From Planctomycetota bacterium (lineage in GTDB: Bacteria > Planctomycetota > Planctomycetia > Pirellulales > Lacipirellulaceae): a DNA stretch of 64,000 bases. This document shows positions 53,342-61,960 of this stretch, one piece after another (within the stretch, counting starts at the first letter, position 1; the number at the start of each line of letters is the position of its first letter). The notes beneath the pieces are model-generated. The model was not told the origin of the DNA. It worked only from the letters and a program-made list of their open reading frames with translations, and searched no databases. A program made the translations under genes and the position numbers. The stretch spans positions 1 to 64,000 of the forward strand of contig JAJRSE010000071.1 in NCBI GenBank assembly GCA_024278955.1, read 5' to 3'.

Positions 53342-55366
53342 TTAGCTCGTCTTCTGAAGCGACGCACAGTCGATCTCGGTCTGTCGGCAGTTTGGTAGCG
53401 ATTCTAAGAAAACCCTGCCGTAGGATTTTGTGTGGATGCGTGGGTCTAAAATCACGACCCGGCCCTTATCGCTACGGGTGCGGATCAACCGACCAAAGCC
53501 TTGTTTGAGCTTCAGCACGGCCTCGGGTAACTGATACTGGCGAAATGGCTCGCCTCCGGACTCGCGAATCGCTTCGACCCGTGCTTCGGTTAGCGGGCGG
53601 TCGGGCACGCTGAATGGCAGCTTGGTGATGATAACTGTCTGAAGCGCGTCGCCGGGGACGTCGACGCCTTGCCAGAAACTGTCGGTCCCGAGTAATACCG
53701 ACCGAGGATCTTTCTTGAACAGCTCGATCATCTGCGTCCGCGGGGTGCCATCGGCTTGGCTCAGTAAGTTGAGATTGTTTGCCCGTAGCCACGGCGCCAA
53801 TCGGGCCGCCACACGGCGCATCATCTCGTAGCTTGTAAACAACACAAAAGTGTGGCCATCGGACTCGCGAATATAACGCTGCATTACTTCTACGCCGGCG
53901 CGTTCAAACTCGTTACGTTGCGAACCAGGGTCGGGCATACCGCGTACGGTGATCAGCTCGGCCTGTTCTTGGTAGTCGAAGGGGCTATCGAGCTTGAGGG
54001 TATTGCTTTTGATGAGCCCGAGTCTTTCGCGGAAGAAATCGAACGACTCTTGTTTACCAATGGCAAGCGTTGCGCTGGTGAGGATAACGGTCGGCGTGGA
54101 ATTGAAGAGTTGATCGCGGAGGACTGGGCCTACGTCGATTGGGGCGGCTGAGAGGGTTAGACGCGGCAAGCCGCGGCGCGTCTTGTAGGAATCCATCCAG
54201 TAGACGGCCGAGGAGTCGAGTTGTTGATTGAGCCAACTGTTGAGCTCGTTTGCTAAGCTCGAAAGTCGATCGTGGGCTGCGATAAAATCTTGGCGGTCGG
54301 AGTCTTCGATCTGCGCATCGCCGGCCTTTTTTGTTTCACGAGCCAAGACCTGCAATTCACCACCCAGGTGGTTGGTAATCTTAATCGGCTCACTTACCCG
54401 ACCATTGGGCGGAGCCTTCGATTCGCGCCAATCAAATAAGTCGCCGAAGAAATCGTCGGCCGCAACCCGGCACTTATCAACCTGCTGTTGTAATTCTCGC
54501 AACTGATGATGGACAAGCAGCCCTTTTTGCGTGCGATCGTTGTACAACCGGCTCAGTGTGTACTCGACTTGTCCGCTGGTCAGCCGGATGCCCATGTGGT
54601 CGGCGGCTACCGATTCGATGTTGTGTGCTTCGTCGAGCACGACGACATCGTAATCGGGAAGGATGCTTGCTCCATGGCGGCGTAGTGCTAAGTCGCTAAA
54701 GAACAAGGCATGATTGACGATCATCAACTGGGCGTGCTGCACTCGTCGACGATCTTGATAGTAAAAACACTTTTTGAACGTCGGACAACGTCGACCCAGG
54801 CAATTGCCATGGTCGCTGGCAATCTCTTCCCAAACCTGCGGCATCGGCTGGTAGGGTAAATCGCTCAGGGTACCATCATTGGTCGCTTCGCTCCAAGTGC
54901 GTAGATCGCTTAACTGCTGGTACGCATCGTGGTTATCAAACAAGCTCTTGCTGCGAGATAGCGCACCTTCCAGACGCCGCAGGCTAAGATAGTTGCGGCG
55001 TCCTTTGACTAGTACTGCCGAAAATTCGCGGGGAATCACGCTGTTGAGTAGCGGCAAGTCCTTGCGGATGAGCTGCTCTTGCAAGCTGATTGTATGCGTG
55101 GCAATCACCACTCGAAGAGGTTTTTCGGGTTTATTAGGGTCTGCCGACGGCTTGGTCGCCGCGAGGATTGCCGGCACCAGATAAGAAAAACTTTTTCCGA
55201 CGCCCGTGCCCGCCTCGACGACTAAATGCTCCTTGGCGTGAATCGCCGCAGCTACAGCCTCGGCCATTGCCATTTGCTGAGGTCGCATTTCGTACTTTGG
55301 CAACCGACGTGCGATTGAACCTTCGGGACCGAGGATATCGGCGACGGTGAGATTAGCGTTTTCCAT
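53342..55366 (-). CDS. dinG: DinG family ATP-dependent DNA helicase
   Basis: 674 aa superfamily 2 helicase of the XPD/DinG type. Walker A EAGTGVGKS at 51-59, DEAH box in VVLDEAHNIES, motif III/VI pieces LTSATLAIG and QGFGRLIRT. The iron-sulphur region has three cysteines (CLGRRCPTFKKC). The usual first cluster Cys, expected in a GRxNYLC context, is Ser here (GRRNYLSLRRL), so a four-cysteine cluster may not form. It probably unwinds DNA in repair. No lexA box was seen. Confidence 0.9.
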   Translation of the reverse strand: MENANLTVADILGPEGSIARRLPKYEMRPQQMAMAEAVAAAIHAKEHLVVEAGTGVGKSFSYLVPAILAATKPSADPNKPEKPLRVVIATHTISLQEQLIRKDLPLLNSVIPREFSAVLVKGRRNYLSLRRLEGALSRSKSLFDNHDAYQQLSDLRTWSEATNDGTLSDLPYQPMPQVWEEIASDHGNCLGRRCPTFKKCFYYQDRRRVQHAQLMIVNHALFFSDLALRRHGASILPDYDVVVLDEAHNIESVAADHMGIRLTSGQVEYTLSRLYNDRTQKGLLVHHQLRELQQQVDKCRVAADDFFGDLFDWRESKAPPNGRVSEPIKITNHLGGELQVLARETKKAGDAQIEDSDRQDFIAAHDRLSSLANELNSWLNQQLDSSAVYWMDSYKTRRGLPRLTLSAAPIDVGPVLRDQLFNSTPTVILTSATLAIGKQESFDFFRERLGLIKSNTLKLDSPFDYQEQAELITVRGMPDPGSQRNEFERAGVEVMQRYIRESDGHTFVLFTSYEMMRRVAARLAPWLRANNLNLLSQADGTPRTQMIELFKKDPRSVLLGTDSFWQGVDVPGDALQTVIITKLPFSVPDRPLTEARVEAIRESGGEPFRQYQLPEAVLKLKQGFGRLIRTRSDKGRVVILDPRIHTKSYGRVFLESLPNCRQTEIDCASLQKTS

Positions 55367-55375
55367 GCTGTCGTT

Positions 55376-55945
55376 TTACTCATCCTGACACGATTGCCAT
55401 AGCCGTTCAAGTTGGTCGAGTGTTTCTGGCGATTCTTTGAGTTCGCACAAGGGAGCAAGCTCCTGGCGAATAAGGTTCATATTGAGTGAAGCCAACTGTC
55501 GATTGAAAATTCCTTCTACATCAAACCAATCCTGTGGGCGTCCGGCAAAGGCTTTAAAGACAACAAGGTCTTCTGCGGACACGGTCAGCAACTCGACACC
55601 TTCATGAAAACGAAACAACGAACTGCGCATGATAGCACTTCGCTCAAAATTAAAGGCACCGAGCGATATATCGACACCAAATCCTTTCTTCGATGTTAAC
55701 AATACAACACGATTCAACAAAGCGAACTCTTTCGCATCTGCTCGTCTCGGAGTAAATTTTTCTAGCAAGGCATCAACAAAGGAAGCTTCGTTACCGAAAT
55801 CCGTGAACAAACAAAGGTCTGCGTCGTTGGTCATTCGGGCGCGTCCCCAACGATTGACAGCGATGCCTCCGATGAACGCGAAACTCCATTCACGCTGCTC
55901 CAAGAAGTCTTGTACCTCACGAGCAGCCTGCAGCACTTCGATCAT
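55376..55945 (-). CDS. Nucleotidyltransferase-fold protein (AbiEii-like)
   Basis: 189 aa. The motif pattern FIGGIAVNRWGRARMTNDADL (split here: GG at 26-27 and NDADL at 40-44) marks a minimal nucleotidyltransferase active site, with D41 and D43 as likely metal ligands and VDISL as the third acid. The rest is helical. Its ATG overlaps the stop of the small gene before it (ATGA). This pairing suggests a toxin-antitoxin-like module, but that is inference. Confidence 0.7.
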   Translation of the reverse strand: MIEVLQAAREVQDFLEQREWSFAFIGGIAVNRWGRARMTNDADLCLFTDFGNEASFVDALLEKFTPRRADAKEFALLNRVVLLTSKKGFGVDISLGAFNFERSAIMRSSLFRFHEGVELLTVSAEDLVVFKAFAGRPQDWFDVEGIFNRQLASLNMNLIRQELAPLCELKESPETLDQLERLWQSCQDE

Positions 55946-56169
55946 TTTCGCCCTTTCAAGAAGAGACGCTGTTGCTCGACCAGACCGCTAGTTTTGCTGG
56001 GAGAAGCATCGGGTTTGGCAGGCTCCAAAACGTTGGCGACCGCCTGAAGATGCTGCTCTTCGGTGAGCTGACGCTGCTCTTGTCGAGTCACCTGAGCCAA
56101 CAGAGGCCCTACGCGTGCCCAGTGTGCGACAAACGCTGCTGCGTCCGAGTCATGCGTAGTTTCAGACAT
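55942..56169 (-). CDS. Small partner protein of the nucleotidyltransferase
   Basis: 75 aa, acidic at the start (MSETTHDSDAAAFVAHWARV) and Gln/Glu-rich in the middle. ATG 56169 has GGAGG 6 nt upstream. It overlaps the nucleotidyltransferase start by 4 nt, so the pair is translationally coupled. No DNA-binding motif or known antitoxin family was recognised. Confidence 0.6.
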   Translation of the reverse strand: MSETTHDSDAAAFVAHWARVGPLLAQVTRQEQRQLTEEQHLQAVANVLEPAKPDASPSKTSGLVEQQRLFLKGRK

Positions 56170-56203
56170 GATGCCTCCAGGAATCTTCACAGTGCGTATG
56201 CAA

Positions 56204-57040
56204 TCACCTTGGCTTAGCCGTAATGAGACCTTCATCAGGGCTGCTTGCTGTGGCGTAAAGTTTTTTGGGAATCCGGCCTGCAAGGTACGAAAGCCTTCCT
56301 GACTCGGTGCCGAGGCGCATCGCGTCGGCCATTCGTAGCGGGTCGGCAGCGTGGGCGATGCCCGTATTGAGCAGCACCCCGTCGACGCCGAGTTCCATTG
56401 CAATCGAAACGTCGCTCGCCGAGCCGACCCCGGCGTCGACGATCACGGGATAATCGGGATCGCCGTCTTTGAGATATTCGAGACAAATGCGAATGTTGTT
56501 TGGGTTGAGTACGCCTTGTCCCGAGCCGATTGGGCTGCCGGCTGGCATGACGCTGGTGGCCCCTGCTTCTTTGAGTCGTCGGGCGATGACGGGATCGTCG
56601 CTCGAGTAGCACAGCACCTGGAATCCGTCGGCAACCAACCGCTCGGTCGCTTCGATCGTTGCAACCGGGTCGGGTAGCAGAGTTTTGGTATCGCTCAAAA
56701 CTTCGAGCTTGACCCAGTCGGCACCTGGGTTTTCGAGACCTAGGAGAATCTCTCGACCTAGTCGTGCAACGCGCACGGCATCGTCGGCATTAAAACAACC
56801 GGCCGTGTTGGGTAGCAGCGTGTAGCGATCGGTGTCGATAAAGTCGAGCAGATTGTTGCCGTCGGCGTCGATCAAGCGTTCGCGCCGGATGGCGACCGTG
56901 ATGCAATCGGCACCGCTACGTTCGAGCGATTCGCCCATCAGGGCATAGTTGGCGTACTTCCCGGTGCCGACAATTAACCGGCTTTTGAGGGTGTGGGTGC
57001 CGATCGTTAGGGCGGCGTCGTTGCAGGTTTCTGTGCTCAT
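56204..57040 (-). CDS. thiG: Thiazole synthase ThiG
   Basis: 278 aa. Makes the thiazole phosphate of thiamine from deoxyxylulose 5-phosphate, ThiS-thiocarboxylate and dehydroglycine. Seen are [10 protein letters not shown], the Schiff-base Lys in [18 protein letters not shown] and [10 protein letters not shown] for phosphate binding. ATG 57040 gives the usual length. The C-terminus ([19 protein letters not shown]) is extended by a few residues. It lies about 100 nt after thiS. Confidence 0.95.
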   Translation of the reverse strand: MSTETCNDAALTIGTHTLKSRLIVGTGKYANYALMGESLERSGADCITVAIRRERLIDADGNNLLDFIDTDRYTLLPNTAGCFNADDAVRVARLGREILLGLENPGADWVKLEVLSDTKTLLPDPVATIEATERLVADGFQVLCYSSDDPVIARRLKEAGATSVMPAGSPIGSGQGVLNPNNIRICLEYLKDGDPDYPVIVDAGVGSASDVSIAMELGVDGVLLNTGIAHAADPLRMADAMRLGTESGRLSYLAGRIPKKLYATASSPDEGLITAKPR

Positions 57041-57103
57041 GGTTAGGGAGGGATACAAGATTAAGGGGCTATTGAAATTTAACTTAACTTTAACGCTTCT
57101 ACT

Positions 57104-57132
57104 TTCCGAATTCTGCAATCCAAATTCCGGTT
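57104..57132. repeat. TCCGAAAT-type micro-repeat, copy 1
   Basis: A stretch of TTCCGAATTCTGCAATCCAA type lies between thiS and thiG. Related stretches at 61927, 63444 and 63598 share the words ATTCCG, GAAATCC and GCAATC. Its role is unknown. Confidence 0.5.
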
Positions 57133-57137
57133 TTAAT

Positions 57138-57338
57138 TCATCCGCCGCCGACGAGCGTGACGACTTCTAGTTGATCGCCTTCGGCAAGTTGCGTTTCGTG
57201 ATGATTGGCGCGCGGCACGAGTTGCAGGTTGAGCTCCACGGCCAAAGATCGCGGGTCGAGTCGCAGTTGGTCGAGTAGCTGGCCAACCGAGGCGCCGGCT
57301 TCGACTTCGCGGCTTTCTCCGTTGACTTGAATCTGCAT
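57138..57338 (-). CDS. thiS: Sulfur carrier protein ThiS
   Basis: 66 aa ubiquitin-like protein with the C-terminal Gly-Gly end (VTLVGGG) that is thiocarboxylated for thiazole formation. ATG 57338 ([15 protein letters not shown]) has AAGGAAA upstream. It lies 16 nt downstream of the unknown gene at 57355-57879 and upstream of thiG. ThiF, ThiH and ThiO are absent from the window. Confidence 0.93.
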   Translation of the reverse strand: MQIQVNGESREVEAGASVGQLLDQLRLDPRSLAVELNLQLVPRANHHETQLAEGDQLEVVTLVGGG

Positions 57339-57354
57339 GAAACGTTTCCTTGCG

Positions 57355-57879
57355 TTACTCTTGATCACGCACAAAGGTGGTACGGAACGATCCCCCGGCC
57401 ATGTGAATGAAGCTGGCCCGCTGCGACTTGCCAGCGGCGTTCAAGTTGGCGTTGAACGGTAAAGCATAAGCGTTGACCTGTCCGGTCGTCGCTTCGGCAA
57501 TGTAGATCAAGCTGTTGCCAAGCTGGATATTGCCCGAGCCGCGGGGCAGGTTGGCTTGGCCTGTGACCATGAGGTATTTGGGGTTTTTGGTCGGCTCGAA
57601 ATCGTTCTGAATGTTGTATTCGAAGAAGGCGGTGAAATCGCCTCTGCGTCGGCTGACCACTGCGGCACGAAGGTCGCCGGTCAGAAAATCGAGAAAGTAA
57701 AACGCCTCGATGCCGTTGTCGGCGGGACCGGTGGCAATCGCGAAATTTCCTTCGCCGTGGGTAGCGGTCGCGTGGACAACTTGCCCCGTGCCGATACCAA
57801 ACCAGCTGGCCATCAGGGCCGCCCCCAGAAATATGCCAAGCACCATCAACGCCGCGTGATTGCACAGTCGCTGCACCAT
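57355..57879 (-). CDS. Membrane-anchored or secreted protein of unknown function
   Basis: 174 aa. A single hydrophobic helix (about 11-30, LMVLGIFLGAALMASWFGI) acts as signal or anchor. The remaining domain is beta-rich (GNFAIATGPADNGIEAFYFL, GNSLIYIAEATTGQVNAYAL) and may bind a ligand. I recall similar proteins only in planctomycetes. It precedes thiS in the same direction. Confidence 0.68.
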   Translation of the reverse strand: MVQRLCNHAALMVLGIFLGAALMASWFGIGTGQVVHATATHGEGNFAIATGPADNGIEAFYFLDFLTGDLRAAVVSRRRGDFTAFFEYNIQNDFEPTKNPKYLMVTGQANLPRGSGNIQLGNSLIYIAEATTGQVNAYALPFNANLNAAGKSQRASFIHMAGGSFRTTFVRDQE

Positions 57880-58106
57880 GACTCTTCTCCCGTTGCCTAG
57901 ATACGAAGAACGCTCACCGCGACCGAAAGGGTCCGACAGAAGCGATGGCCGGCGGACGCCTGCCGGCCAATATCGTCTTCTATCCTAGCGGTTCAGGGCG
58001 AGAGAATCCAGGAGGGAGCGGGCGGGGCGAATGATGAATTTGGAATGGCGAGCGCAGGAGGCACCTGAGAGGGTGCTCATTGCGTTATGGAGCTTCCTGT
58101 CTCGAC

Positions 58107-58802
58107 TCAGTCTCGGCTGCCGTAGAATCTCATGATGTAGTACAGCAAGGTCAACACTGCCTGCAGAGTGCCGGCAACGTAGGTCCAGGCAGCCGCATTG
58201 AGTACTCGATTAACGTAGACCATGTCGTGGTCTGTAACGATTCCGTGATCTACTAGCAACCGCTTGGCTCGCGAGCTGGCATCGAATTCTACTGGGAGAT
58301 TGATAAGCTGAAAAACGACAACACACGCGAACGCCGCAATGCCCAGTGGTACCAAAAAACCCATCGCCGGAAATCTCGACGAGAGCAACATTCCACCTAT
58401 CAACATCCACATGCTGGCATTACCGCCAAATGTTGCGGCAGGCACGGCCGCATTGCGAAGAACAAGTGGCACGTATTTCTCGGCATCCTGCAATGCATGC
58501 CCAGCTTCGTGAGCAGCAATACCAACAGCGGCAGCCGTACGCGCTCCGTAAACCGAGGGGCTAAGCCGTAGCACTTTATCGCGAGGGTCGTAATGGTCGC
58601 TGAGCTGGCCGGGGATTTGCTCGATCGTAACATTCTGCAAGCCCGCCGCGTCAAGAATGTGGCGTGCTGCGCCAGCACCACTTAAATGGGCTGGTACTTG
58701 TTGAGCTTGTGCAAAAGTCGACTTAACTCTCCTCTGTGCCCAGAATGCCAGCAACAGAGCAGGCGCGATGTACAGAAAATACATGGGGTCAAACATCATC
58801 AT
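58107..58802 (-). CDS. Membrane zinc metallopeptidase (neutral, YugP-like)
   Basis: 231 aa with the zinc motif HEAGH at 98-102 inside the first of several helices, a distal acidic segment (DASSRAKRLL) and about four membrane spans. This is the layout of the zinc_peptidase_2/YugP family. Substrates of the family are not known to me. A start at one of three consecutive ATGs (58802, 58799, 58796) is possible. Confidence 0.9.
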   Translation of the reverse strand: MMMFDPMYFLYIAPALLLAFWAQRRVKSTFAQAQQVPAHLSGAGAARHILDAAGLQNVTIEQIPGQLSDHYDPRDKVLRLSPSVYGARTAAAVGIAAHEAGHALQDAEKYVPLVLRNAAVPAATFGGNASMWMLIGGMLLSSRFPAMGFLVPLGIAAFACVVVFQLINLPVEFDASSRAKRLLVDHGIVTDHDMVYVNRVLNAAAWTYVAGTLQAVLTLLYYIMRFYGSRD

Positions 58803-58957
58803 AGCTATTTACCTCGTCGCCTCTCGTGGAGAACGTGTATTCAAAACTGCATTAAACTATTCCGGCATTACTACTACGCAGAATGCTACCGCCCGGTTCG
58901 TGTGGCGGCAAGCCGAGTGTTTATCTCCTGAAAACAGGGAGTTTTTAGCCTCGCGAA

Positions 58958-60109
58958 TCAGGCTTGGACCGCGATCGGCTCGCCGGCTCGCCACTGGGTC
59001 CCCTCACGCTCTACCCGGCGATAAAGCGTGTCGCGTTCGACTGGCTCGCGGCCTGTCTCTTCGATGAGGCTGCGGATTGCCTCGACGCTTAGCGCCTCGG
59101 GCGTCTCGGCTCCGGCATCGTGGTAAATCAGCTCGTGCCGTACGGTGCCATCAATGTCGTCGGCGCCGTAGGCGAGCGCCACCTGGGCCGTGCCTACGCC
59201 GAGCATGATCCAGTAGGCCTTGATGTGCGGCACATTATCGAGCATCAGGCGGCTAATGGCCATGGTTCGTAGGTCCATCAGACCGGTCGCCTTGGGGATG
59301 TGGCTCAGGCCTGTGTTCTCAGGATGAAACGCCAAGGGGATAAATGTCTGGAACCCGCCCCAGCCTTCCTGCAACACGGCGTCTTGCAACTCACGCAGGC
59401 GAATCAGGTGATCGATCCGGTGGTAGGCTTTTTCGATATGCCCGTAGAGCATGGTGCAGTTCGTACGAAGGTCCAGCTCGTGGGCCGTGCGATGTGTGTC
59501 GAACCAGCGGCTGGAATCGGCTTTGTGTTCGCAAATTTTGTTGCGTACTTCAGGATGAAAAATCTCGGCCCCGCCACCCGGCATACTGCCCAGGCCTGCT
59601 TGCTTCATGTCTTCGAGGACCCAACGCGTTGATTTGTTCGTAAGCCGGCAAAACCAATCGATCTCGACCGGGGTCCAAGCTTTGAGGTGGAGTGACGGGT
59701 AAGCCTCGTGCAGCAGGCTCACGACCCGGCGGTAGTCGTCGTACTTGGCTTGATGATGCAGGCCTCCGACGATGTGCATCTCGGTCGACCCGATGCTAAC
59801 GGCTTCCTGACCGCGAGCAAGAATTTGCTCGTCTGTCATCCAGTAGCCCTTCTCGTCGCGAAGGTCTGCGCGAAAAGCGCAGAACGTGCATCGATAGACG
59901 CAGATGTTGGTCGGGTTTAGATGGGTGTTGATATTGTAGTAGGCGTAGTTGCCGTTTTTGCGTTCGCGCACTAGGTTGGCCAGCTCGCCCAATTCGGGCA
60001 GCGGCACTTCGTCGGAATAGAGCAAGACGCCCTCTTCAAGCGAAAGCCGCTCGCCGGCTTCGACTTTTTCTCGGATGGGTTTGAGAATGGGTGAAGAAGT
60101 GCGGAGCAT
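58958..60109 (-). CDS. mqnE: Aminofutalosine synthase MqnE
   Basis: Radical SAM enzyme of the futalosine pathway to menaquinone; joins 3-(carboxyvinyloxy)benzoate to a SAM-derived adenosyl radical. The [4Fe-4S] motif CVYRCTFC puts Cys at 70, 74 and 77. The GAGLGSMPGGGAEIF-like segment (QAGLGSMPGGGAEIFHPEVR) and the C-terminal YHDAGAETPE match the family. 383 aa is normal. It is the last gene of the minus-strand menaquinone cluster. Confidence 0.94.
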   Translation of the reverse strand: MLRTSSPILKPIREKVEAGERLSLEEGVLLYSDEVPLPELGELANLVRERKNGNYAYYNINTHLNPTNICVYRCTFCAFRADLRDEKGYWMTDEQILARGQEAVSIGSTEMHIVGGLHHQAKYDDYRRVVSLLHEAYPSLHLKAWTPVEIDWFCRLTNKSTRWVLEDMKQAGLGSMPGGGAEIFHPEVRNKICEHKADSSRWFDTHRTAHELDLRTNCTMLYGHIEKAYHRIDHLIRLRELQDAVLQEGWGGFQTFIPLAFHPENTGLSHIPKATGLMDLRTMAISRLMLDNVPHIKAYWIMLGVGTAQVALAYGADDIDGTVRHELIYHDAGAETPEALSVEAIRSLIEETGREPVERDTLYRRVEREGTQWRAGEPIAVQA

Positions 60110-60183
60110 GGGATTGCAGTTCGTATCTCAAAGCGATCAAAAAAAATAGTCGCGATCTGACAGATCGCCGGAGGGAAATCGCC

Positions 60184-60522
60184 CTACTCTTCCAGGAGCG
60201 ATTCGATTTGCTGAACAAGAGGATCCAACTTAACCTGAATCACTTCCCAAATCACGTTCATATTCAGCGAATCGTACCCATGCACCAAGACATGACGAAA
60301 GTAAATAATCTTGTTCCATGAATCAATTTGCTCTGCTATTTCAGGAAACTGCCGATGCAATTGGTACATGGCTTCACCTAGCACCATCAATTCGCGTTCT
60401 ATCGCAGAGCGAATAGGACGATTGTTAACCAAATCATCAAGCGACTTATCTTCCATGTACTGTCGCACAAATCGAGCGCGATCAAGCATGTCGCCAAGAA
60501 ACTTTTTCGCTTCAAGCTGCAT
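60184..60522 (-). CDS. hepT: HepT-like toxin (DUF86, HEPN RNase)
   Basis: 112 aa HEPN protein. The catalytic motif R-x4-H-x-Y is seen as RHVLVHGY. HepT cleaves RNA and is silenced by AMPylation by its partner MntA. The start (MQLEAKKFLGD) overlaps the mntA stop by 11 nt, so the pair is coupled. The Tyr that is modified in model HepT is the one in this motif. Confidence 0.85.
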   Translation of the reverse strand: MQLEAKKFLGDMLDRARFVRQYMEDKSLDDLVNNRPIRSAIERELMVLGEAMYQLHRQFPEIAEQIDSWNKIIYFRHVLVHGYDSLNMNVIWEVIQVKLDPLVQQIESLLEE

Positions 60523-60820
60523 ACACTAACTCTCTCGACTGGTTCACCGATTCAATGAAATAAGGATTTTTCATTGCTGTCGGATCCACCAAATCGATGG
60601 ACCGTCCGTAAAGCTCTTCCAAGGCGATCTGAAAGCCAAAAAATTGATCGAAGGCATTCATCGACTCCAGCCTCTGAAACTCGACAAGAAAATCGAGATC
60701 GCTCTTCGCCTCGTCAAAATTTCCCGTAGCTGCCGAACCAAACAATTCGAGCTTGATCACGCCGAACTTGTTGCATAGCGACCGGAGCTCTTCGATTTTT
60801 TCGTTGACCATTGCCACCAT
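60512..60820 (-). CDS. mntA: MntA-like nucleotidyltransferase antitoxin
   Basis: 102 aa minimal nucleotidyltransferase with GSAATGNFDEAKSDLDF: the family pattern is GSx10DxD, here with 11 residues between GS and DLD. It inactivates HepT by AMPylation in the known pairs. ATG 60820 has AGGTG upstream; an in-frame extension to 60883 overlaps the ubiA-type gene without support. Confidence 0.85.
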   Translation of the reverse strand: MVAMVNEKIEELRSLCNKFGVIKLELFGSAATGNFDEAKSDLDFLVEFQRLESMNAFDQFFGFQIALEELYGRSIDLVDPTAMKNPYFIESVNQSRELVYAA

Positions 60821-60864
60821 ATTTTCACCTGCGATTCTTCTTGAAAAACCTCTACCGCCCATTA

Positions 60865-61878
60865 TCACCCGACACCGAGCCACAGGTCTAGGGTCCCAAC
60901 CGCAAAGAGTCCCAGGCTAATCACTGCATTGACGTTGAAAAAGGCGATATTCACGCGGTCGAGGTCGTCGGGACGCACTTGAGCGTGCTCGTAGACCAAC
61001 AAACCGGCCACAACGACAACCGCTGACCAGTAAATGAGCCCCAACGGCGGGTATACCAGCGGCAGCACCGCCAGCAGGACCACGGCCATGGCGTGGCAGG
61101 CAGCGGCCAAACGAAGGGCTCCCGCGATGCCAAGCCTCGCAGGAATGCTTTTCAAGCCGGCCTCGCGGTCGAACTGGTAGTCCTGGCAAGCATAAATCAT
61201 ATCGAAACCCGAGACCCAGGCGAGCACGGCACTGCCAAGCACGATCGCAGGCAACAAGTCTCTGGGATGATCGAGCACGATCTCGCCTCGGATTGCGATC
61301 CATGCCGCCACAGGCGAGAGGGCCAGGGCCGCTCCCAACCAAAAGTGGGCCAGCGAGGTAAATCGTTTGGTGTAGCTGTAGCCGCAAAGAAAGGCGAGTA
61401 CCGGGATGCTGAGATAGAGGGGCAATCGATTGGGGAAGAATAGCAGTGTGCTTGCGATGAAGGCGAAACCGCAAGCGGCGGCGAACGCGGATACCTGGGC
61501 GACGCTGAGGATTCCTGCGGGGAGATGCCGCCCCGCAGTGCGCGGGTTTCCGGCATCGATCTTGCGATCGGCCAATCGGTTAAACGCCATTGCGGCACTT
61601 CGGGCGGCGACCATGCAAAGCAAGATGCCGAGGAGTTCTTGCCATCGAATTTGAAATCTTGCGGCGAAGAGCCAATCTACATTGATTTCGCGACCAGCAA
61701 TTTTTACGTAGGAATCGTGAATCAGATTATCGCCCCACATGAAACTATCGAAATCGCCGAACTCCTCGACCGTCCGCAAACGCCAGGCCATCATTGCTGC
61801 GAGCATCGCAAACGGCAGCGCGAATAGTGTGTGGCTGAAGCGGATGAGCGAAAGGAGGTGGCGGACGGTTGTTAGCAT
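60865..61878 (-). CDS. UbiA-type prenyltransferase (menaquinone, MqnP-like)
   Basis: 337 aa with about eight helices. Two aspartate-rich motifs are seen: NRLADRKIDAGNPRT and YACQDYQFDREAGLKSIP. These bind prenyl diphosphate through Mg. In the futalosine route the UbiA homologue (MqnP) prenylates the dihydroxynaphthoate precursor. ATG 61878 gives the right N-terminus (a hydrophobic RFSHTLFALPFAMLAA follows). The loop of about 35 residues after the first helix is longer than usual. It precedes the MntA/HepT pair. Confidence 0.88.
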   Translation of the reverse strand: MLTTVRHLLSLIRFSHTLFALPFAMLAAMMAWRLRTVEEFGDFDSFMWGDNLIHDSYVKIAGREINVDWLFAARFQIRWQELLGILLCMVAARSAAMAFNRLADRKIDAGNPRTAGRHLPAGILSVAQVSAFAAACGFAFIASTLLFFPNRLPLYLSIPVLAFLCGYSYTKRFTSLAHFWLGAALALSPVAAWIAIRGEIVLDHPRDLLPAIVLGSAVLAWVSGFDMIYACQDYQFDREAGLKSIPARLGIAGALRLAAACHAMAVVLLAVLPLVYPPLGLIYWSAVVVVAGLLVYEHAQVRPDDLDRVNIAFFNVNAVISLGLFAVGTLDLWLGVG

Positions 61879-61926
61879 GGTGGTGTGCGTTGGAGGAGTA
61901 CTCCGGCAATCTGTCTGTTGAAATTT

Positions 61927-61960
61927 ATTCCGAAATCCGAAATCAAAATTCCGCAATCAT
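61927..61960. repeat. TCCGAAAT-type micro-repeat, copy 2
   Basis: ATTCCGAAATCCGAAATC followed by AAAATTCCGCAATCAT in the gap between ubiX and the ubiA-type gene; overlaps the first bases of the ubiX stop. Confidence 0.5.

Noticed and set aside
57365-57865. Overlapping minus-strand frame of 166 codons
   Set aside because: Same strand but another frame of the gene at 57355-57879; its Arg/Ser-rich composition is typical of a shifted frame.
57880-58106. TPP riboswitch upstream of the thi genes
   Set aside because: Neither CTGAGA nor the ACCTGATCTGGATAATGCC-type block is present; only a GGCCGGC hairpin near 57947-57968 was seen.
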